Shown piece after piece: positions 55,201-63,898 of a DNA stretch of 64,000 bases. The notes beneath the pieces are model-generated. The model did not search any database, was not told the DNA's origin, and was given only the letters and a program-made list of their open reading frames with translations. Origin of the DNA: Streptomyces sp. NBC_01497 (GTDB taxonomy: Bacteria; Actinomycetota; Actinomycetes; Streptomycetales; Streptomycetaceae). The translations under genes were made by a program, and so were the position numbers. Each line of letters starts with the position of its first letter. Position 1 is the first letter of the stretch. Location: NCBI RefSeq assembly GCF_036250695.1, contig NZ_CP109427.1, positions 434,001 to 498,000 of the forward strand, read 5' to 3'.

Positions 55201-55946
55201 TCCAGCGCAACCGTGCCGTCGTCCGCGACGGCGAGGGCGGGTGCCTTCGCGGCGTTGCGGCCCCAGTCGGTCCAGCCGGTGGCGGCCGGTCTCGCGCCGC
55301 GGCTCGTGCCGTACACCTCGAAGCTGTTGAGGCCGACGGGATTGTCGTTCGCGCGTTTGGTCGAGGTCATCCGGATCCAGCGGGTGGTCACCGGCCGGGG
55401 CAGCGTGATGGTCGTCAGGCCGCCGGTGCCCGAGGACGTCTCGTACACCGGACGCCAGGATTTCCCGTCGTCGGACACGTCCAGCGTGAACGCCACCGCG
55501 CAGCTGGACATGGCCTCGAAGCCGGTCGTGTGCAGGAAGGGGTTGACGCCCGGGTCGGGGATGAAGACCGGGTCGGAGTCGGTGGCCTCGAACACGAGGA
55601 CCACCGACTCGACGGAACAGGGCCCCTGCAGATCGACACTGATCCACTGGGGATCGCCGGGCACCGCCCGCCAGCCGGACCCGCGCACCCCGGGCTCGGC
55701 GAGGCCGTCCACGGCGAACGACGCGGGTGTCGGCGCCCAGTCCGTCGAGGAGACCTGCACCGGCCGGTACTGCGCGAGGTCCGCCGACCGGCCGCGGTGC
55801 GGCACGGAGGGCGCGGTCGCGGAGCCGGCCGCCCGGGCGACGGTGGCGGGCAGCCCCGCCGCCAGGCCGAAGCCGGCGAGCAGGGTGGCGTTGCTGCGCA
55901 GGAAGGAACGCCGGGACGGGGACGGGTGGTTGTGCGGCTCGGACAT
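52293..55946 (-). CDS. GH2 family exo-glycosidase with two discoidin (F5/8) domains, Tat-exported
   Basis: A 1217-residue secreted glycoside hydrolase of family 2, closest in layout to exo-beta-glucosaminidases and beta-mannosidases. A Tat signal (SRRSFLRSNATLLAGFGLAA) starts the protein. A discoidin domain follows at about 47-205, then the GH2 sugar-binding domain (about 225-400, with TVGFNNMRAPEALSRHDWWY) and an Ig-like domain (about 410-560). A second discoidin domain is inserted at about 580-710, before the TIM barrel (about 715-980) and Ig-like C-terminal domains. Candidate catalytic residues are E830 in CATNESDPP (acid/base) and E893 in FHTEIGIP (nucleophile). The ATG at 55946 has GGAG upstream. 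It lies downstream of a GH92 mannosidase on the same strand, so both probably digest mannose- or glucosamine-containing glycans. Confidence 0.9.
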   Translation of the reverse strand: MSEPHNHPSPSRRSFLRSNATLLAGFGLAAGLPATVARAAGSATAPSVPHRGRSADLAQYRPVQVSSTDWAPTPASFAVDGLAEPGVRGSGWRAVPGDPQWISVDLQGPCSVESVVLVFEATDSDPVFIPDPGVNPFLHTTGFEAMSSCAVAFTLDVSDDGKSWRPVYETSSGTGGLTTITLPRPVTTRWIRMTSTKRANDNPVGLNSFEVYGTSRGARPAATGWTDWGRNAAKAPALAVADDGTVALESGWSVTMDSWAPSTDGKDLSSRGVDTSAWLPAAVPGTVHASLVEQGHLPEPTVGFNNMRAPEALSRHDWWYRRAFDLPKGLGTGQGRRVWLEFDGVNHQAEIWLNGLGVGELTYPVARAAFDVTHALAHGEQVVAVRIAPMPHPGNPGDKGPDGISTLNSVAPTADSPTYISITGWDWMPAVRDRAAGIWNHVRLRSTGDVVVGDPRVDTALPELPSLGTAEVTVVVPVRNAGAVSRKATVSARLHGAEVSTTLTLAAGESREVTFAPAGHPALRITEPRLWWPNGYGEAVLHDLTTTATVGGAVSDRRTTRVGLRRLDYHYDQPIVIAPTGHSAPQNVDFAQQRARYVRIQCGKRATGFGVSMWTLSVLDSATPGTDLALHRTATASSFDNSNDQPANAVDGSDSTRWSSGYSDNQWIEVDLGATTTFDRVVITWESAYALTFTVQVCDDGSSWTDVTSVSNTGTQLQIAVNGVRVMCRGGNWGFDELLRRVLPHRMDDTVAMHRDMNFTMIRNWIGSSNREEFFAACDENGILVWNDFWEGDAIFPPDSNLASFLAIARDTVLRYRHHPCLAVWCATNESDPPAAIDAGLRTAVTEVHPGVLYQGNSAGGIVTGHGPYSWIDPATYFSGDTYSIGSYGFHTEIGIPTVPVAESMRHLADGQPVWPIGDVWFHHDWCTRGGQNPDTYRAAVDDRFGPSDNLDDFCSRAQFVNYESMRAIFEAYNAKMWDDASGVLLWMSHPAHHSTVWQTYDYDLDVNGTYYGARTACEPLHVQASLADWQVHAVNQTPAALTGATVTADLRDLHGRALAAPRRRTLDVAASSAAAAFTVPFTADLPGGHLLRLRMSDRHGEQVSENTYLRYRSPSDVRGLIGAHDARLAASIRRDGPEGATVTLRNTGDVAAAMVRVGVRDAHSDARVLPTRYSDNYLWLLPGETRTVEASWPARALPSGRPRLTVEALNLARRRV

Positions 55947-56154
55947 ACGAGGACTCCGGGGATCACGAGGGTGTACGGGTGCGGACAGGTGCGTGGTGGG
56001 AACGGGCGTTGCGGGGTGTGCGCAGGGGCGCGTGGACATGCCTGACGGACGGCTGGAGGTGCGGCCCCGACGCCGCGGCGGGTGCCGTCGCGCCGGGGTC
56101 ACCGGCTCCCGCCGGGGCGCTCGGGCCCGTGCCTCGGCCCGTAGACGCGGGGGT
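55947..56154. other. Short intergenic gap between the GH92 and GH2 genes
   Basis: 208 bp without a clear promoter or operator. The two leftward genes could share a transcript or the GH2 gene may have its own weak promoter. Confidence 0.5.
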
Positions 56155-59100
56155 TCAGCGGCCGAGCATCTCGATCTCCGACAGGTTCACCCCGTGGCCG
56201 TCGGCCGGTGGGCCGACATCGATCCGTACGTACCGGTACCGGCCGGTCTTGTCGGTCGGGGTGAAGGCCCGGGTCTGCAGGCGCCAGGGGAACTGCTCGC
56301 CGCTCCTGCGGTCCACCACCGTCCAGTGTGTTCCGTCGGTGGAGGCGCTCACCGTCCAGTCTGAGGGGTCACCGCCGGTCCCTGCGGCGCTGGTGAGTGT
56401 GTACTGGTCGATGTGCTGGGGCTGGTCGAAGGTGTAGGTGACGGAGGCGGGGCCGGCCGGGAAAGCGGCCTCGGTCGAAGAGGTGTCGTCGAACAGCGGG
56501 GCCGGGTCGGTGCCACCGCTCGCGGTGGCCGTGCCCTTGCCGGGTCCTGTCCGGTCGGCCGGCGGGTTGGCCACCTTGGACCCTGTGGTGAGCGACGGCG
56601 GAGCGTCCGCCGCCTTGGTCCCCCAGGCGGACGGGTGCGGGCCCATACGGAAGTCGATGTGGCCGCCGCGTGCCAGGTCGTCGTGCTGGACGTACGTCTT
56701 GTCCGAGCTCTTGCCGTTGATCCGCAGGGACTGGACGTAGATGTCGTGGTCGGAGTCGTGATCGGCGGTGATGGTCAGGGTGTGGCCGCCGACCGGGCTG
56801 ACCGTGACCTTGCCGTACAGGGGTGATCCGATGGCGAACGTCGGAGAGCCCGACTGGAGCGGGTAGAAACCGAGGGCGTTGTCGATGTAGAACGCCGACA
56901 TCGACCCGTTGTCCTCGTCGCCGGGGTAGCCCTGGCCGATGGTGCTGCCGGTGAAGAGCCGGCCCATGGCGTCGCGTACGTGCTCCGCGGTCTTCGCGGG
57001 CTCGCCGACGTAGTCGTACATGTAGGGGACGTGCATCGAGGGCTGGTCGTTGAAGGCCCACTGGCCGGCCCGGTCGTCACGGGACTCGAACATCTCGTGG
57101 TACGGCCCGAGCCAACTGCCCCCGTACTGCGCCGTCTCCGGGGTGGCGAAGAACTGGTCGAGCTTGTCGGCCAGGCCGGCGCGGCCTCCGTAGAGGTTCG
57201 CCAGCCCGTTGCCGTCCTCCGGGGCCGCGAAGGCGTACGTCCAGCCGTCGCCCTCGGTGTAGTCGGTGGCGTTCCATTCCAGCGGGTTGTACGTGGACGC
57301 CGGCTGCTCGAAGGTGCCGTCGGCGTTGCGCGGCTGGAAGAACCCGGTCGAGGGATCGAACAGGTCAACGTAGTGCTGGGCCCGGTCCTTGAAGTACGTG
57401 TAGTTGTCCAGGTATTCGCGCCGGTGCGCGTCACCGGCAGCGCTGGTGCGGTACAGCTTCAGGGACATCTGGGAGATGCCGTAGTCCGCGAGGTAGTCCT
57501 CCAGTGACACCGACGCGCTCGACCCGGTGGTCTGCGGTGTGTAGCCGAGGAAGGTGGAATGCTGCACGTCCGGACGGCCGTTGAGACCGGAGGAGGGAGT
57601 GGTGGCGTCCTTGACGGCGGCCTCGTAGGCGCCGCGGACGTCGAAGTTCGTCACACCGCGCAGATACGCGTCGGCGATGGCCACATCGGAGTTGGTGCCG
57701 CTGAACCCGAGGTAGCCGGGGGCGGTCCACTGGCCGATCCAGCCACCGTCCCGGTACTGCTGCACGAACCCGTCGATCATCTCGCCGGTCAGCTTCGGAT
57801 ACAGCAGCGAGTCCAATGACCACGCCGTTCGATAGGTGTCCCAGAAACCCTCGTTGGCATACGGTTTGCCCTTCTTCACAGCGTTGCCGGTGCTGGTGGG
57901 CGTCGCCTGGCCGGTGGCCGGCGCGTACGGGCTCGCGTACCGGAAGTCCGGCGCGGTGGCGGTACCCGTGTTCTCGAACAGCTCGTTCGGGTAGAGGTTC
58001 AGCCGGTACAGGCTGGAGTAGAGGGTGGTGAGCTGGTCCTGGCTCGCGCCGCTGGGCCGGATCACGCCCAGCGCCGTGTCCCAGGTCTTCTGCGCCGCGG
58101 TGTGAACCTGGTCGAACCCGGCTGTTCCGACTTCGAGTTCGAGGTTGTGGCGGGCCTGGTCGACGCTGATGAACGAGGTCGCGATGCGCATCGTCAGCCG
58201 GTGGTCCGCGCCGAGGTCGAAGCCCGCGTACCCGCTGACCTCGGACCCTCCGCCGCCCGGGAGCGTACCGCTGCCGGACATGGGCCGGTCGAAGGTGGCG
58301 TAGACGAACATCCGTGGCGCGCCCCACAGGCCGGCGACGTCGGAGTAGCCGCTGACGACGCCGTTCGCGCGGTCGACGGTCAGGCCCCCGTTGTCGTTGA
58401 CGTTGTCGAAGATGAGGCTGCCGTCACCGGAGGGGAAGGTGAACCGCATGACACCGGCGTGGTCGGTGGGCGTCATCTCGGTGCGCAGGCCGTTGTCGAA
58501 GGTGACGCCGTAGTAGTCGGCTCTGGCCGTCTCGTGGTCATGGCTGAACGACAGGGCGCGGGTGGTGCGGTCGGCCGTGCCCGGTACGGCCGACGTGGAC
58601 GGCATCACCTGGAACGTCTGGTGGTCCGCGACCCAGATGCTGGGCTCGTGGCTGATGGAGAACGCCTGGATCCCGGGCTTGTTCTCGGCGTCGTTCGCCC
58701 GCTGGAAGGAGTAGAGCGTACCGGTGCTGCCCGCGTCGGTGACGGGCGTGAAGAAGTTGAAACCGTGCGGCACGGCGGTGGCGGGGACGTCGTTGCCACG
58801 GGAGTAGTCGCCCGACGAGTTGGTGCCGCGGGTGGTGATCACACAGGTCGAGGGGTGGGCGCAGTCGTCACCGGGCGGTGCGGCGGCGACGGTGACGTCG
58901 TCGAGCCAGCCCCCGAAGTGGGCCGCCGGGCCCGGGGCGTCGTAGTCGACCAGCACCCGGGTGACCGTCTTTCCGGCGGCCACCGCGCCGATGTCGGCCG
59001 TGACCTCGTTCCACTGGTCCGTCTGGAGCACCTCGGCCGCGCCCTGCGCCCGTGCCGACAGGTCCTTGCCGTTCTGGTCGGTGGCACGGAGTCCGCTGAG

Positions 59101-60069
59101 GTAGGTGCCGTCGCTGAAGGCCAGATCGACCGAGACGTAACTGCTGGGGTAGGCCAGGTCCTTGCCGGTGAACTCCGGGAAGATCCGGTACGAGAGGCGG
59201 GTGTTCGCGCGGACGGGCAGCGAGACCTCGTAGATCTTGTCACGTGCGGTGCCGCTGCCGCCGAGCTGCCACCCGGCGTAGTGGAGTGCGTGGGTGCCGG
59301 TGAAACCGGCGTGCGTCTTCGCCGTCGGGCTGGAGGCCGGTCCGTCGCCGACGGAGGTGGTCATGCCCTCGTCCGCGGACGGGGCGGCGCCGAGCACGAG
59401 TTCGGCGAGCTGGGTGTGACTGTCGCCGTGGTTGGCCGTGACGGCGAGACGGTAGCGGGAGTAGGACCCGGAGTGCCGGACCGTGAAGATCCTCGTCTGA
59501 GAACGCTGGCCGAAGGTCTGCCCGCTCCGGGTGTCGAGCGTCTTCCAGGTCCGCCCGTCGGACGAGCCCTGCAGGCTCCAGGACCGGGGATCCCGCGCGG
59601 GCGAATCGGACGCCGATGTCATGGCGTACGTCGCGACCCTGGTGGCCGACGAGAGGGTGAGCGACAGATCAGGCGTCGAACTCGCCGCCTGCCAGGAGGT
59701 GTTCGGATCACCGTCGGCGACATGGGCAGCGGCACCGTCCGGGAGCACCTCGTCGTCGGCCGCCACGGTGGCCACCGTGGACATCACCGAACCGGGTAGC
59801 CCGGAACCGGTGTCCGGATACACGCCGGAGACCGCGGGGCGGCCGGCCGGCCCGTCGTCCGCTGTGTCCTGCCAGCGAGGAGCCGGGTCGGCGGGTTCGA
59901 AGGACGTCGCGAACGCGCCCGCGCCGGCGGAGTCGGGCGCGGTCCCGGCGAGCGCTGCCCGCGCCGGCAGAACCGAGAGCACGAGACCGGTCAGCGCCGC
60001 CGCGGCGACGAGAGCCGAGCGTCCGGGGCGGCGCCTTCGAAACGGGCGCCGGCGAGCGAGAAGTGCCAC
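56155..60069 (-). CDS. Secreted GH92 alpha-mannosidase with discoidin-like domains
   Basis: A 1304-residue exported alpha-mannosidase of family 92, a calcium-dependent exo-enzyme that trims alpha-mannose from yeast mannan or N-glycans. The basic N-terminus RRRPFRRRRPGRSALVAAAA and hydrophobic stretch ending ARAALAG form the signal peptide. A discoidin-like domain lies at about 60-215, a lectin-like beta domain at about 225-400, the GH92 N-terminal domain at about 405-650 and the catalytic (alpha/alpha)6 domain at about 650-1130, and a second discoidin domain ends the protein (about 1165-1304). Family signatures seen are EGFWDTYRTAWSLDSLLYPK, GGWIGQWTAPGYLGFSGTNS and GDEDNGSMSAFYIDNALGFY, whose acids carry catalysis and calcium. 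Start: GTG at 60069 with AAGGAGCC five bases upstream. A LacI-type operator lies 91 bp upstream. Confidence 0.94.
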   Translation of the reverse strand: MALLARRRPFRRRRPGRSALVAAAALTGLVLSVLPARAALAGTAPDSAGAGAFATSFEPADPAPRWQDTADDGPAGRPAVSGVYPDTGSGLPGSVMSTVATVAADDEVLPDGAAAHVADGDPNTSWQAASSTPDLSLTLSSATRVATYAMTSASDSPARDPRSWSLQGSSDGRTWKTLDTRSGQTFGQRSQTRIFTVRHSGSYSRYRLAVTANHGDSHTQLAELVLGAAPSADEGMTTSVGDGPASSPTAKTHAGFTGTHALHYAGWQLGGSGTARDKIYEVSLPVRANTRLSYRIFPEFTGKDLAYPSSYVSVDLAFSDGTYLSGLRATDQNGKDLSARAQGAAEVLQTDQWNEVTADIGAVAAGKTVTRVLVDYDAPGPAAHFGGWLDDVTVAAAPPGDDCAHPSTCVITTRGTNSSGDYSRGNDVPATAVPHGFNFFTPVTDAGSTGTLYSFQRANDAENKPGIQAFSISHEPSIWVADHQTFQVMPSTSAVPGTADRTTRALSFSHDHETARADYYGVTFDNGLRTEMTPTDHAGVMRFTFPSGDGSLIFDNVNDNGGLTVDRANGVVSGYSDVAGLWGAPRMFVYATFDRPMSGSGTLPGGGGSEVSGYAGFDLGADHRLTMRIATSFISVDQARHNLELEVGTAGFDQVHTAAQKTWDTALGVIRPSGASQDQLTTLYSSLYRLNLYPNELFENTGTATAPDFRYASPYAPATGQATPTSTGNAVKKGKPYANEGFWDTYRTAWSLDSLLYPKLTGEMIDGFVQQYRDGGWIGQWTAPGYLGFSGTNSDVAIADAYLRGVTNFDVRGAYEAAVKDATTPSSGLNGRPDVQHSTFLGYTPQTTGSSASVSLEDYLADYGISQMSLKLYRTSAAGDAHRREYLDNYTYFKDRAQHYVDLFDPSTGFFQPRNADGTFEQPASTYNPLEWNATDYTEGDGWTYAFAAPEDGNGLANLYGGRAGLADKLDQFFATPETAQYGGSWLGPYHEMFESRDDRAGQWAFNDQPSMHVPYMYDYVGEPAKTAEHVRDAMGRLFTGSTIGQGYPGDEDNGSMSAFYIDNALGFYPLQSGSPTFAIGSPLYGKVTVSPVGGHTLTITADHDSDHDIYVQSLRINGKSSDKTYVQHDDLARGGHIDFRMGPHPSAWGTKAADAPPSLTTGSKVANPPADRTGPGKGTATASGGTDPAPLFDDTSSTEAAFPAGPASVTYTFDQPQHIDQYTLTSAAGTGGDPSDWTVSASTDGTHWTVVDRRSGEQFPWRLQTRAFTPTDKTGRYRYVRIDVGPPADGHGVNLSEIEMLGR

Positions 60070-60704
60070 GTCCAGGCTCCTTGGCAGGGTTGTCACGGCT
60101 CGGGGCGCAGGGGACGCCCCGCCGTGCTGTGGGACCGGAAGAACGAGGGCGGCGGCCGATGACAACGTTGCCATCGTCGCGCGTCGTCAGTCTCAAGCGT
60201 GGGGAAAGCCGGTGTCAACCCCGCGTCAGGGACGCTCTGTTCGGCGCAGGGCGCCCCGCACCCCGGGCGCCGCGAGGCAGGCGCGCACGCTGACCAGCAC
60301 GCCGAGCGGTTGATGCCGCCCGTCATCGCCCCGGTACTGGCACCGTCCCAGGCGGCCCCCGCCTCTCAAGATCCCCTCGCGGCCCGGCCCCCTTCGCCGT
60401 GCACACCTGGCAGCGGGACCCTCCTCCCCCCGGATCGAACCTCCGCCGGAGGCTCGCTCCACCGGGGCCACGCCCTCACTCCGCACGATCCTGGCTCCGG
60501 CGGACGCCGGCCCCAAGTGCTGAACTCCCCGCCGTCGGACGCGGGTCGGGAGCGCCGGCGCCCTGATCCGGTGATCGTCCGGGAGGGTCCAGGGTCGGCC
60601 GGCGCCGAAGGACAGGCGGGCCATCGGTCGTGGGAGCCAAGGGTCCCGCCGGCGCCCGGAACAAGCCGAGGCCCCGGCCTGGCGACCGGCCGACTACCTC
60701 ACCC
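60070..60704. other. 635-bp upstream region of the mannosidase
   Basis: It holds the LacI-type operator at 60160-60173. The rest, up to the VOC gene, shows no gene with real coding character. Confidence 0.55.
60160..60173. promoter_or_regulatory. LacI-type operator upstream of the GH92 gene
   Basis: TGACAACGTTGCCA differs at one position from the symmetric LacI-family site TGACAACGTTGTCA. It lies 91 bp before the mannosidase start. It resembles, but is not identical to, the operator at 5831-5846, so a different LacI repressor, not encoded in this window, probably binds here. Confidence 0.7.
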
Positions 60705-61496
60705 TCACATCCGCGGGTCGGGCTTCAGCAGCGCGAACACCGCGCCGGATGGGTCCGCGAGCCAGGAGATCCGGCCCACGTCCGGGACGTCCGTCGCCGG
60801 CATCAGGACGGCACCGCCGTTGGACCGGGCCGCCGCGACCGCGTCGTCCACGTCCACCACATGGAAGTACGGCACCCAGCGGGGCCGCTCGATCCCGCCG
60901 CCCGCGGCGTCGCCCACCGGTGCGACCCCGCCGAACGAGGCCGCCTGCTGGTCGCCGTCCTTCGTACTCAGGACCCGGTAGGTCATGCCCGGCGCCTGCC
61001 GTTCCTCGCTGCGCCAGCCGAACAGGCCGCGATAGAAGGCGATGTCCGCGACCGGGTCGGGGGCGTGCAGTTCCACCCAGACCAGCGTGCCGGGGGCGGA
61101 GGTGAGCCCCAGCCCGGCGGTCCTCCCGGGCTGCCAGAGCGCGAATTCGGCGCCCTGGGGGTCGGTGGCCTGCGCCAGCCGACCCTCGCCCATGACGTCC
61201 ACGGGCTCCATCCGAACGGTTCCGCCGCCGGCCGTGACGGCCGAGACGGTGGCCTGGATGTCATCGGTCTTGAAGTGGACCGTCCAGGCAGGGTTCGCCC
61301 CTTCCTCGGTGAGCGGACCGAGGGCGGCGACGGTCTTGCCGTCCACCTGGAAGAACCCGTAGCCGCCCGCCTCGGGTCCGGCGGAGACGTACCGCCAGCC
61401 GAAGACGGCGCCGTAGAACGCGGCGGCCGCCTCCGTATCGGGGCTGCCGAGGTCGAGCCAGTTGGGCGATCCGGTACTGAAGTCGGTGCCGAGCAT
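60705..61496 (-). CDS. Two-domain VOC (glyoxalase/bleomycin-resistance-like) family protein
   Basis: A 263-residue cytoplasmic protein made of two VOC domains. The first (about 8-125) has NWLDLGSPDTEAAAAFYGAV, VHFKTDDIQATVSAVTAGGG and ATDPQGAEFALWQP. The second (about 138-262) has LVWVELHAPDPVADIAFYRG, PYFHVVDVDDAVAAARSNGG and LADPSGAVFALLKP. Each has the FY..(V/L)FGW core and the DPxGAxFAL ending of the family. Proteins of this layout, similar to the CFP32 type, bind or modify small molecules; the metal ligands are not fully clear. The ATG at 61496 has CAGGAGA upstream. Monocistronic. The broken VOC gene at 27540 belongs to the same superfamily but is not a close copy. Confidence 0.9.
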   Translation of the reverse strand: MLGTDFSTGSPNWLDLGSPDTEAAAAFYGAVFGWRYVSAGPEAGGYGFFQVDGKTVAALGPLTEEGANPAWTVHFKTDDIQATVSAVTAGGGTVRMEPVDVMGEGRLAQATDPQGAEFALWQPGRTAGLGLTSAPGTLVWVELHAPDPVADIAFYRGLFGWRSEERQAPGMTYRVLSTKDGDQQAASFGGVAPVGDAAGGGIERPRWVPYFHVVDVDDAVAAARSNGGAVLMPATDVPDVGRISWLADPSGAVFALLKPDPRM

Positions 61497-62288
61497 GGGG
61501 TCTCCTGGAAGACGGGGGGATCGGGCCGGGGGCCACGATGCCGACCCTGCCCCGCGTCATCCGCGTACGAGCGGCGGCGGGAGGCCGGTTTCACCTGTAC
61601 GGCGGAACCCGCGCCCGGCGCCCGCGGCGGCGCGGGCTCGCCAGTACGCACCCACCCGTCCTGCGGCGGAGACCCGCTGCCCGACCCCGCTGTTGTCCTC
61701 GTGGACGGGCACGCGCGGAACAGACCTCGATCCCCGCCGGCCACCTCCCCGTGCCTCTTCTCTCCGGAGGACGTCTGCGGCCGATCGGCAGACTCGGCTC
61801 GTCATCCGGGTCTCGGCGGACGTCTCCCCCTCCGTCTCGGCACACGGTGAGGCGCCCTGAGACGATCACCGAAGACGACGGGCGAGAGCAGCAGGAACAG
61901 GCTCGCCAGGACCGGGAGGGAGGCACCAAGTGCCCCTGCCGCAGGCACGCACGACCACGCCGTGGTGGCGAGGTGATGCGGCCACGATGCGGGACGGCCC
62001 CCTGCGCGTTCCCGCGCAGGGATCGGCGTGGGTTTCCAAGGGCGCCTTCTCCAACGACCCGGCATCTGCCGGACAGCCGCTCCACCACTGCGTGTTGTCG
62101 CAGTGTTCCAAGGTTCCCAGGGGTCGAGCGTTGCGCCCGTGCCCTGCGGCCTTCGGGCGTGTGAAGACACAAAGGCGCCCACGCGTCGTAGTCGGCCGTC
62201 CGTGAGGCAGGCCTATTCTGGACCAACTCCCCCTGGAACATGGGGTTCGTACCTTCCCGACCCTCTCACGCCTCACGGTCCCACCCGC
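61497..62288. other. 792-bp intergenic region
   Basis: No gene with coding character seen. Frames such as that at 61930-62205 have no recognisable product. The P450 ribosome site lies at the right end. Confidence 0.5.
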
Positions 62289-63569
62289 ATGGCAGGCAGG
62301 AGCACCGCGTTGACATCACCCGTCGGACCTGAACCGCCCGCCCGCGCCCGCTACCGTCTCGATCCGGCGGGCGGCTGCCCCCACGCGGACAACGCGGCCC
62401 TCCTCGCCCGCGGCGACGTGGCACCCGTCATCCTTCCCGGGGACGTTCCCGCCATGGCCGTACTGGGGCATGAGGCCCTCAAGGAGTTCCTCGGTCATCC
62501 CGATGTCGCGAAAAGCGACCGCCACTTCACCGCACTGCACGACGGCCGGATCGCGCAGGACTGGCCGCTGCGGGCCTTCGCGAGCGTGCCGGGCATGACC
62601 ACCGCCGACGGCACCGAACACCGGCGGCTGCGCTCCCTGGTGACCTCAGCGTTCACGCCCCGCCGCGTCGAGGAACTGCGCCCGAGGATCGAGAGCACGG
62701 CGGCCGGGCTCCTGGACGCCATGGACCGGGCCGCCTCGGACGGCGACGGCGTCGTCGACCTGCGGCAGCATTTCGCGCTGCCGCTCCCCCTTGCCGTCAT
62801 CAGCGAACTCCTCGGTGTCGACGCCGAACACCGGTCACGGCTGCACGAGTTGTCCCACCGGATCGTGAGCACGGACATCAGTCCCGAGGACGCGCGGGCA
62901 GCCAACGCGGACATGGTCGCCGTACTCGCCGCAGTCGTCGCCGCGCGCCGCGAACAGCCCGGGGACGACCTCACCACCGCTCTGATCACGGCCGGCGAAG
63001 GCGACAGCGAGCGGCTCAGCGAAGCGGAACTCGTCGGCACACTCCTCCTGATGATCATCGCGGGTCATGAGACCACACTCAATCTGATCAGCAACGCCAT
63101 CCGCGCCCTGTGCGCCCACCGCGACCAGCTCCGACGGGTCCTCGAAGAGCAGGGCACCTGGTCGGACGTGGTGGAGGAGACCCTGCGCTGGGACAGTCCC
63201 GTCAACTGTTTCCCCTTCCGCTACCCCACTCGCGACCTGACCGTGGGCGGCACGCTGGTCCCCCAGGGCACACCCGTACTGGCCGGCTACTCCGCCGCCG
63301 GACGCGACAAGGCCGCACACGGCCCTGACGCCGACCGCTTCGACATCACCCGGCACGCCGGCCGTCATCTCTCCTTCGGCCACGGAGCCCACTTCTGCCT
63401 GGGCTCTCCCCTGGCCAGGCTGGAGGCGACCGTCGCACTGCGGATGCTGTTCACCCGCTTCCCCCGCCTCGAACTCACCCTGTCCGACGCCCAACTCCCC
63501 CGCCATCCCAGCTTCATCGGCAACGGCGTACAGGAACTCCCGGCGCGGCTGCACCCTTCGGCCACGTAA
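62289..63569 (+). CDS. Cytochrome P450
   Basis: A 426-residue soluble bacterial P450. The signatures are complete: I-helix oxygen-binding AGHETT, ExxR in EETLRWD, the region SPVNCFPFRYPTRDLTVGG, and the haem-binding loop FGHGAHFCLGSPLAR with C370 as ligand. N-terminal parts (VPGMTTADGTEHRRLRSLVT, FTPRRVEELRP) are typical of CYP105/107-like Streptomyces enzymes, but the exact family cannot be set without a search. The ATG at 62289 lacks a ribosome site, whereas a TTG at 62310 has AGGCAGGAG seven bases upstream and would give 419 residues; the latter may be the true start. No ferredoxin gene follows, so electrons must come from elsewhere. Substrate unknown. Confidence 0.93.
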   Translation: MAGRSTALTSPVGPEPPARARYRLDPAGGCPHADNAALLARGDVAPVILPGDVPAMAVLGHEALKEFLGHPDVAKSDRHFTALHDGRIAQDWPLRAFASVPGMTTADGTEHRRLRSLVTSAFTPRRVEELRPRIESTAAGLLDAMDRAASDGDGVVDLRQHFALPLPLAVISELLGVDAEHRSRLHELSHRIVSTDISPEDARAANADMVAVLAAVVAARREQPGDDLTTALITAGEGDSERLSEAELVGTLLLMIIAGHETTLNLISNAIRALCAHRDQLRRVLEEQGTWSDVVEETLRWDSPVNCFPFRYPTRDLTVGGTLVPQGTPVLAGYSAAGRDKAAHGPDADRFDITRHAGRHLSFGHGAHFCLGSPLARLEATVALRMLFTRFPRLELTLSDAQLPRHPSFIGNGVQELPARLHPSAT

Positions 63570-63898
63570 CAGCGGCTGCGCTCGGACCCGGCGGGACAGG
63601 CCCCGCCACCGGCGGGTCCGGTGTGCACGGCTCGGCACGCGGGCGTGTGCGGCGTCCACCGACCCGAACCCAACCGGAGGTACCGGCCGTGACCACCGGT
63701 ACGCGGGGCTCGCAGTCCAGCACGAGGCGCCACTGCACCTCGTCACCATCAACGAGCGGCCGCGACCAACGATTCGCCACGCGCCCGGACGAGGCAGCAG
63801 CACACGCGACGATCACGCCCCCGGCGTTAGGCTGGGTGTGGAGGCTCGTCCCTCGGCAGTGGATCTCGTCCGATACTTCTACGCTCGGAGGGAAGGCG
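63570..63898. other. Intergenic region with terminator
   Basis: A GC-rich stem-loop at about 63585-63621 (GGACCCG against CGGGTCC plus an inner GCGGG/CCCGC stem) probably terminates the P450 transcript. A minus-strand frame at about 63514-63780 is open, but its product is not recognised. Confidence 0.5.

Noticed and set aside
52455..56045. A 1196-codon plus-strand frame opposite the GH2 gene
   Set aside because: The minus strand carries a complete GH2 enzyme with catalytic motifs. The opposite frame is low-complexity Val-Gly-Arg sequence typical of antisense frames.
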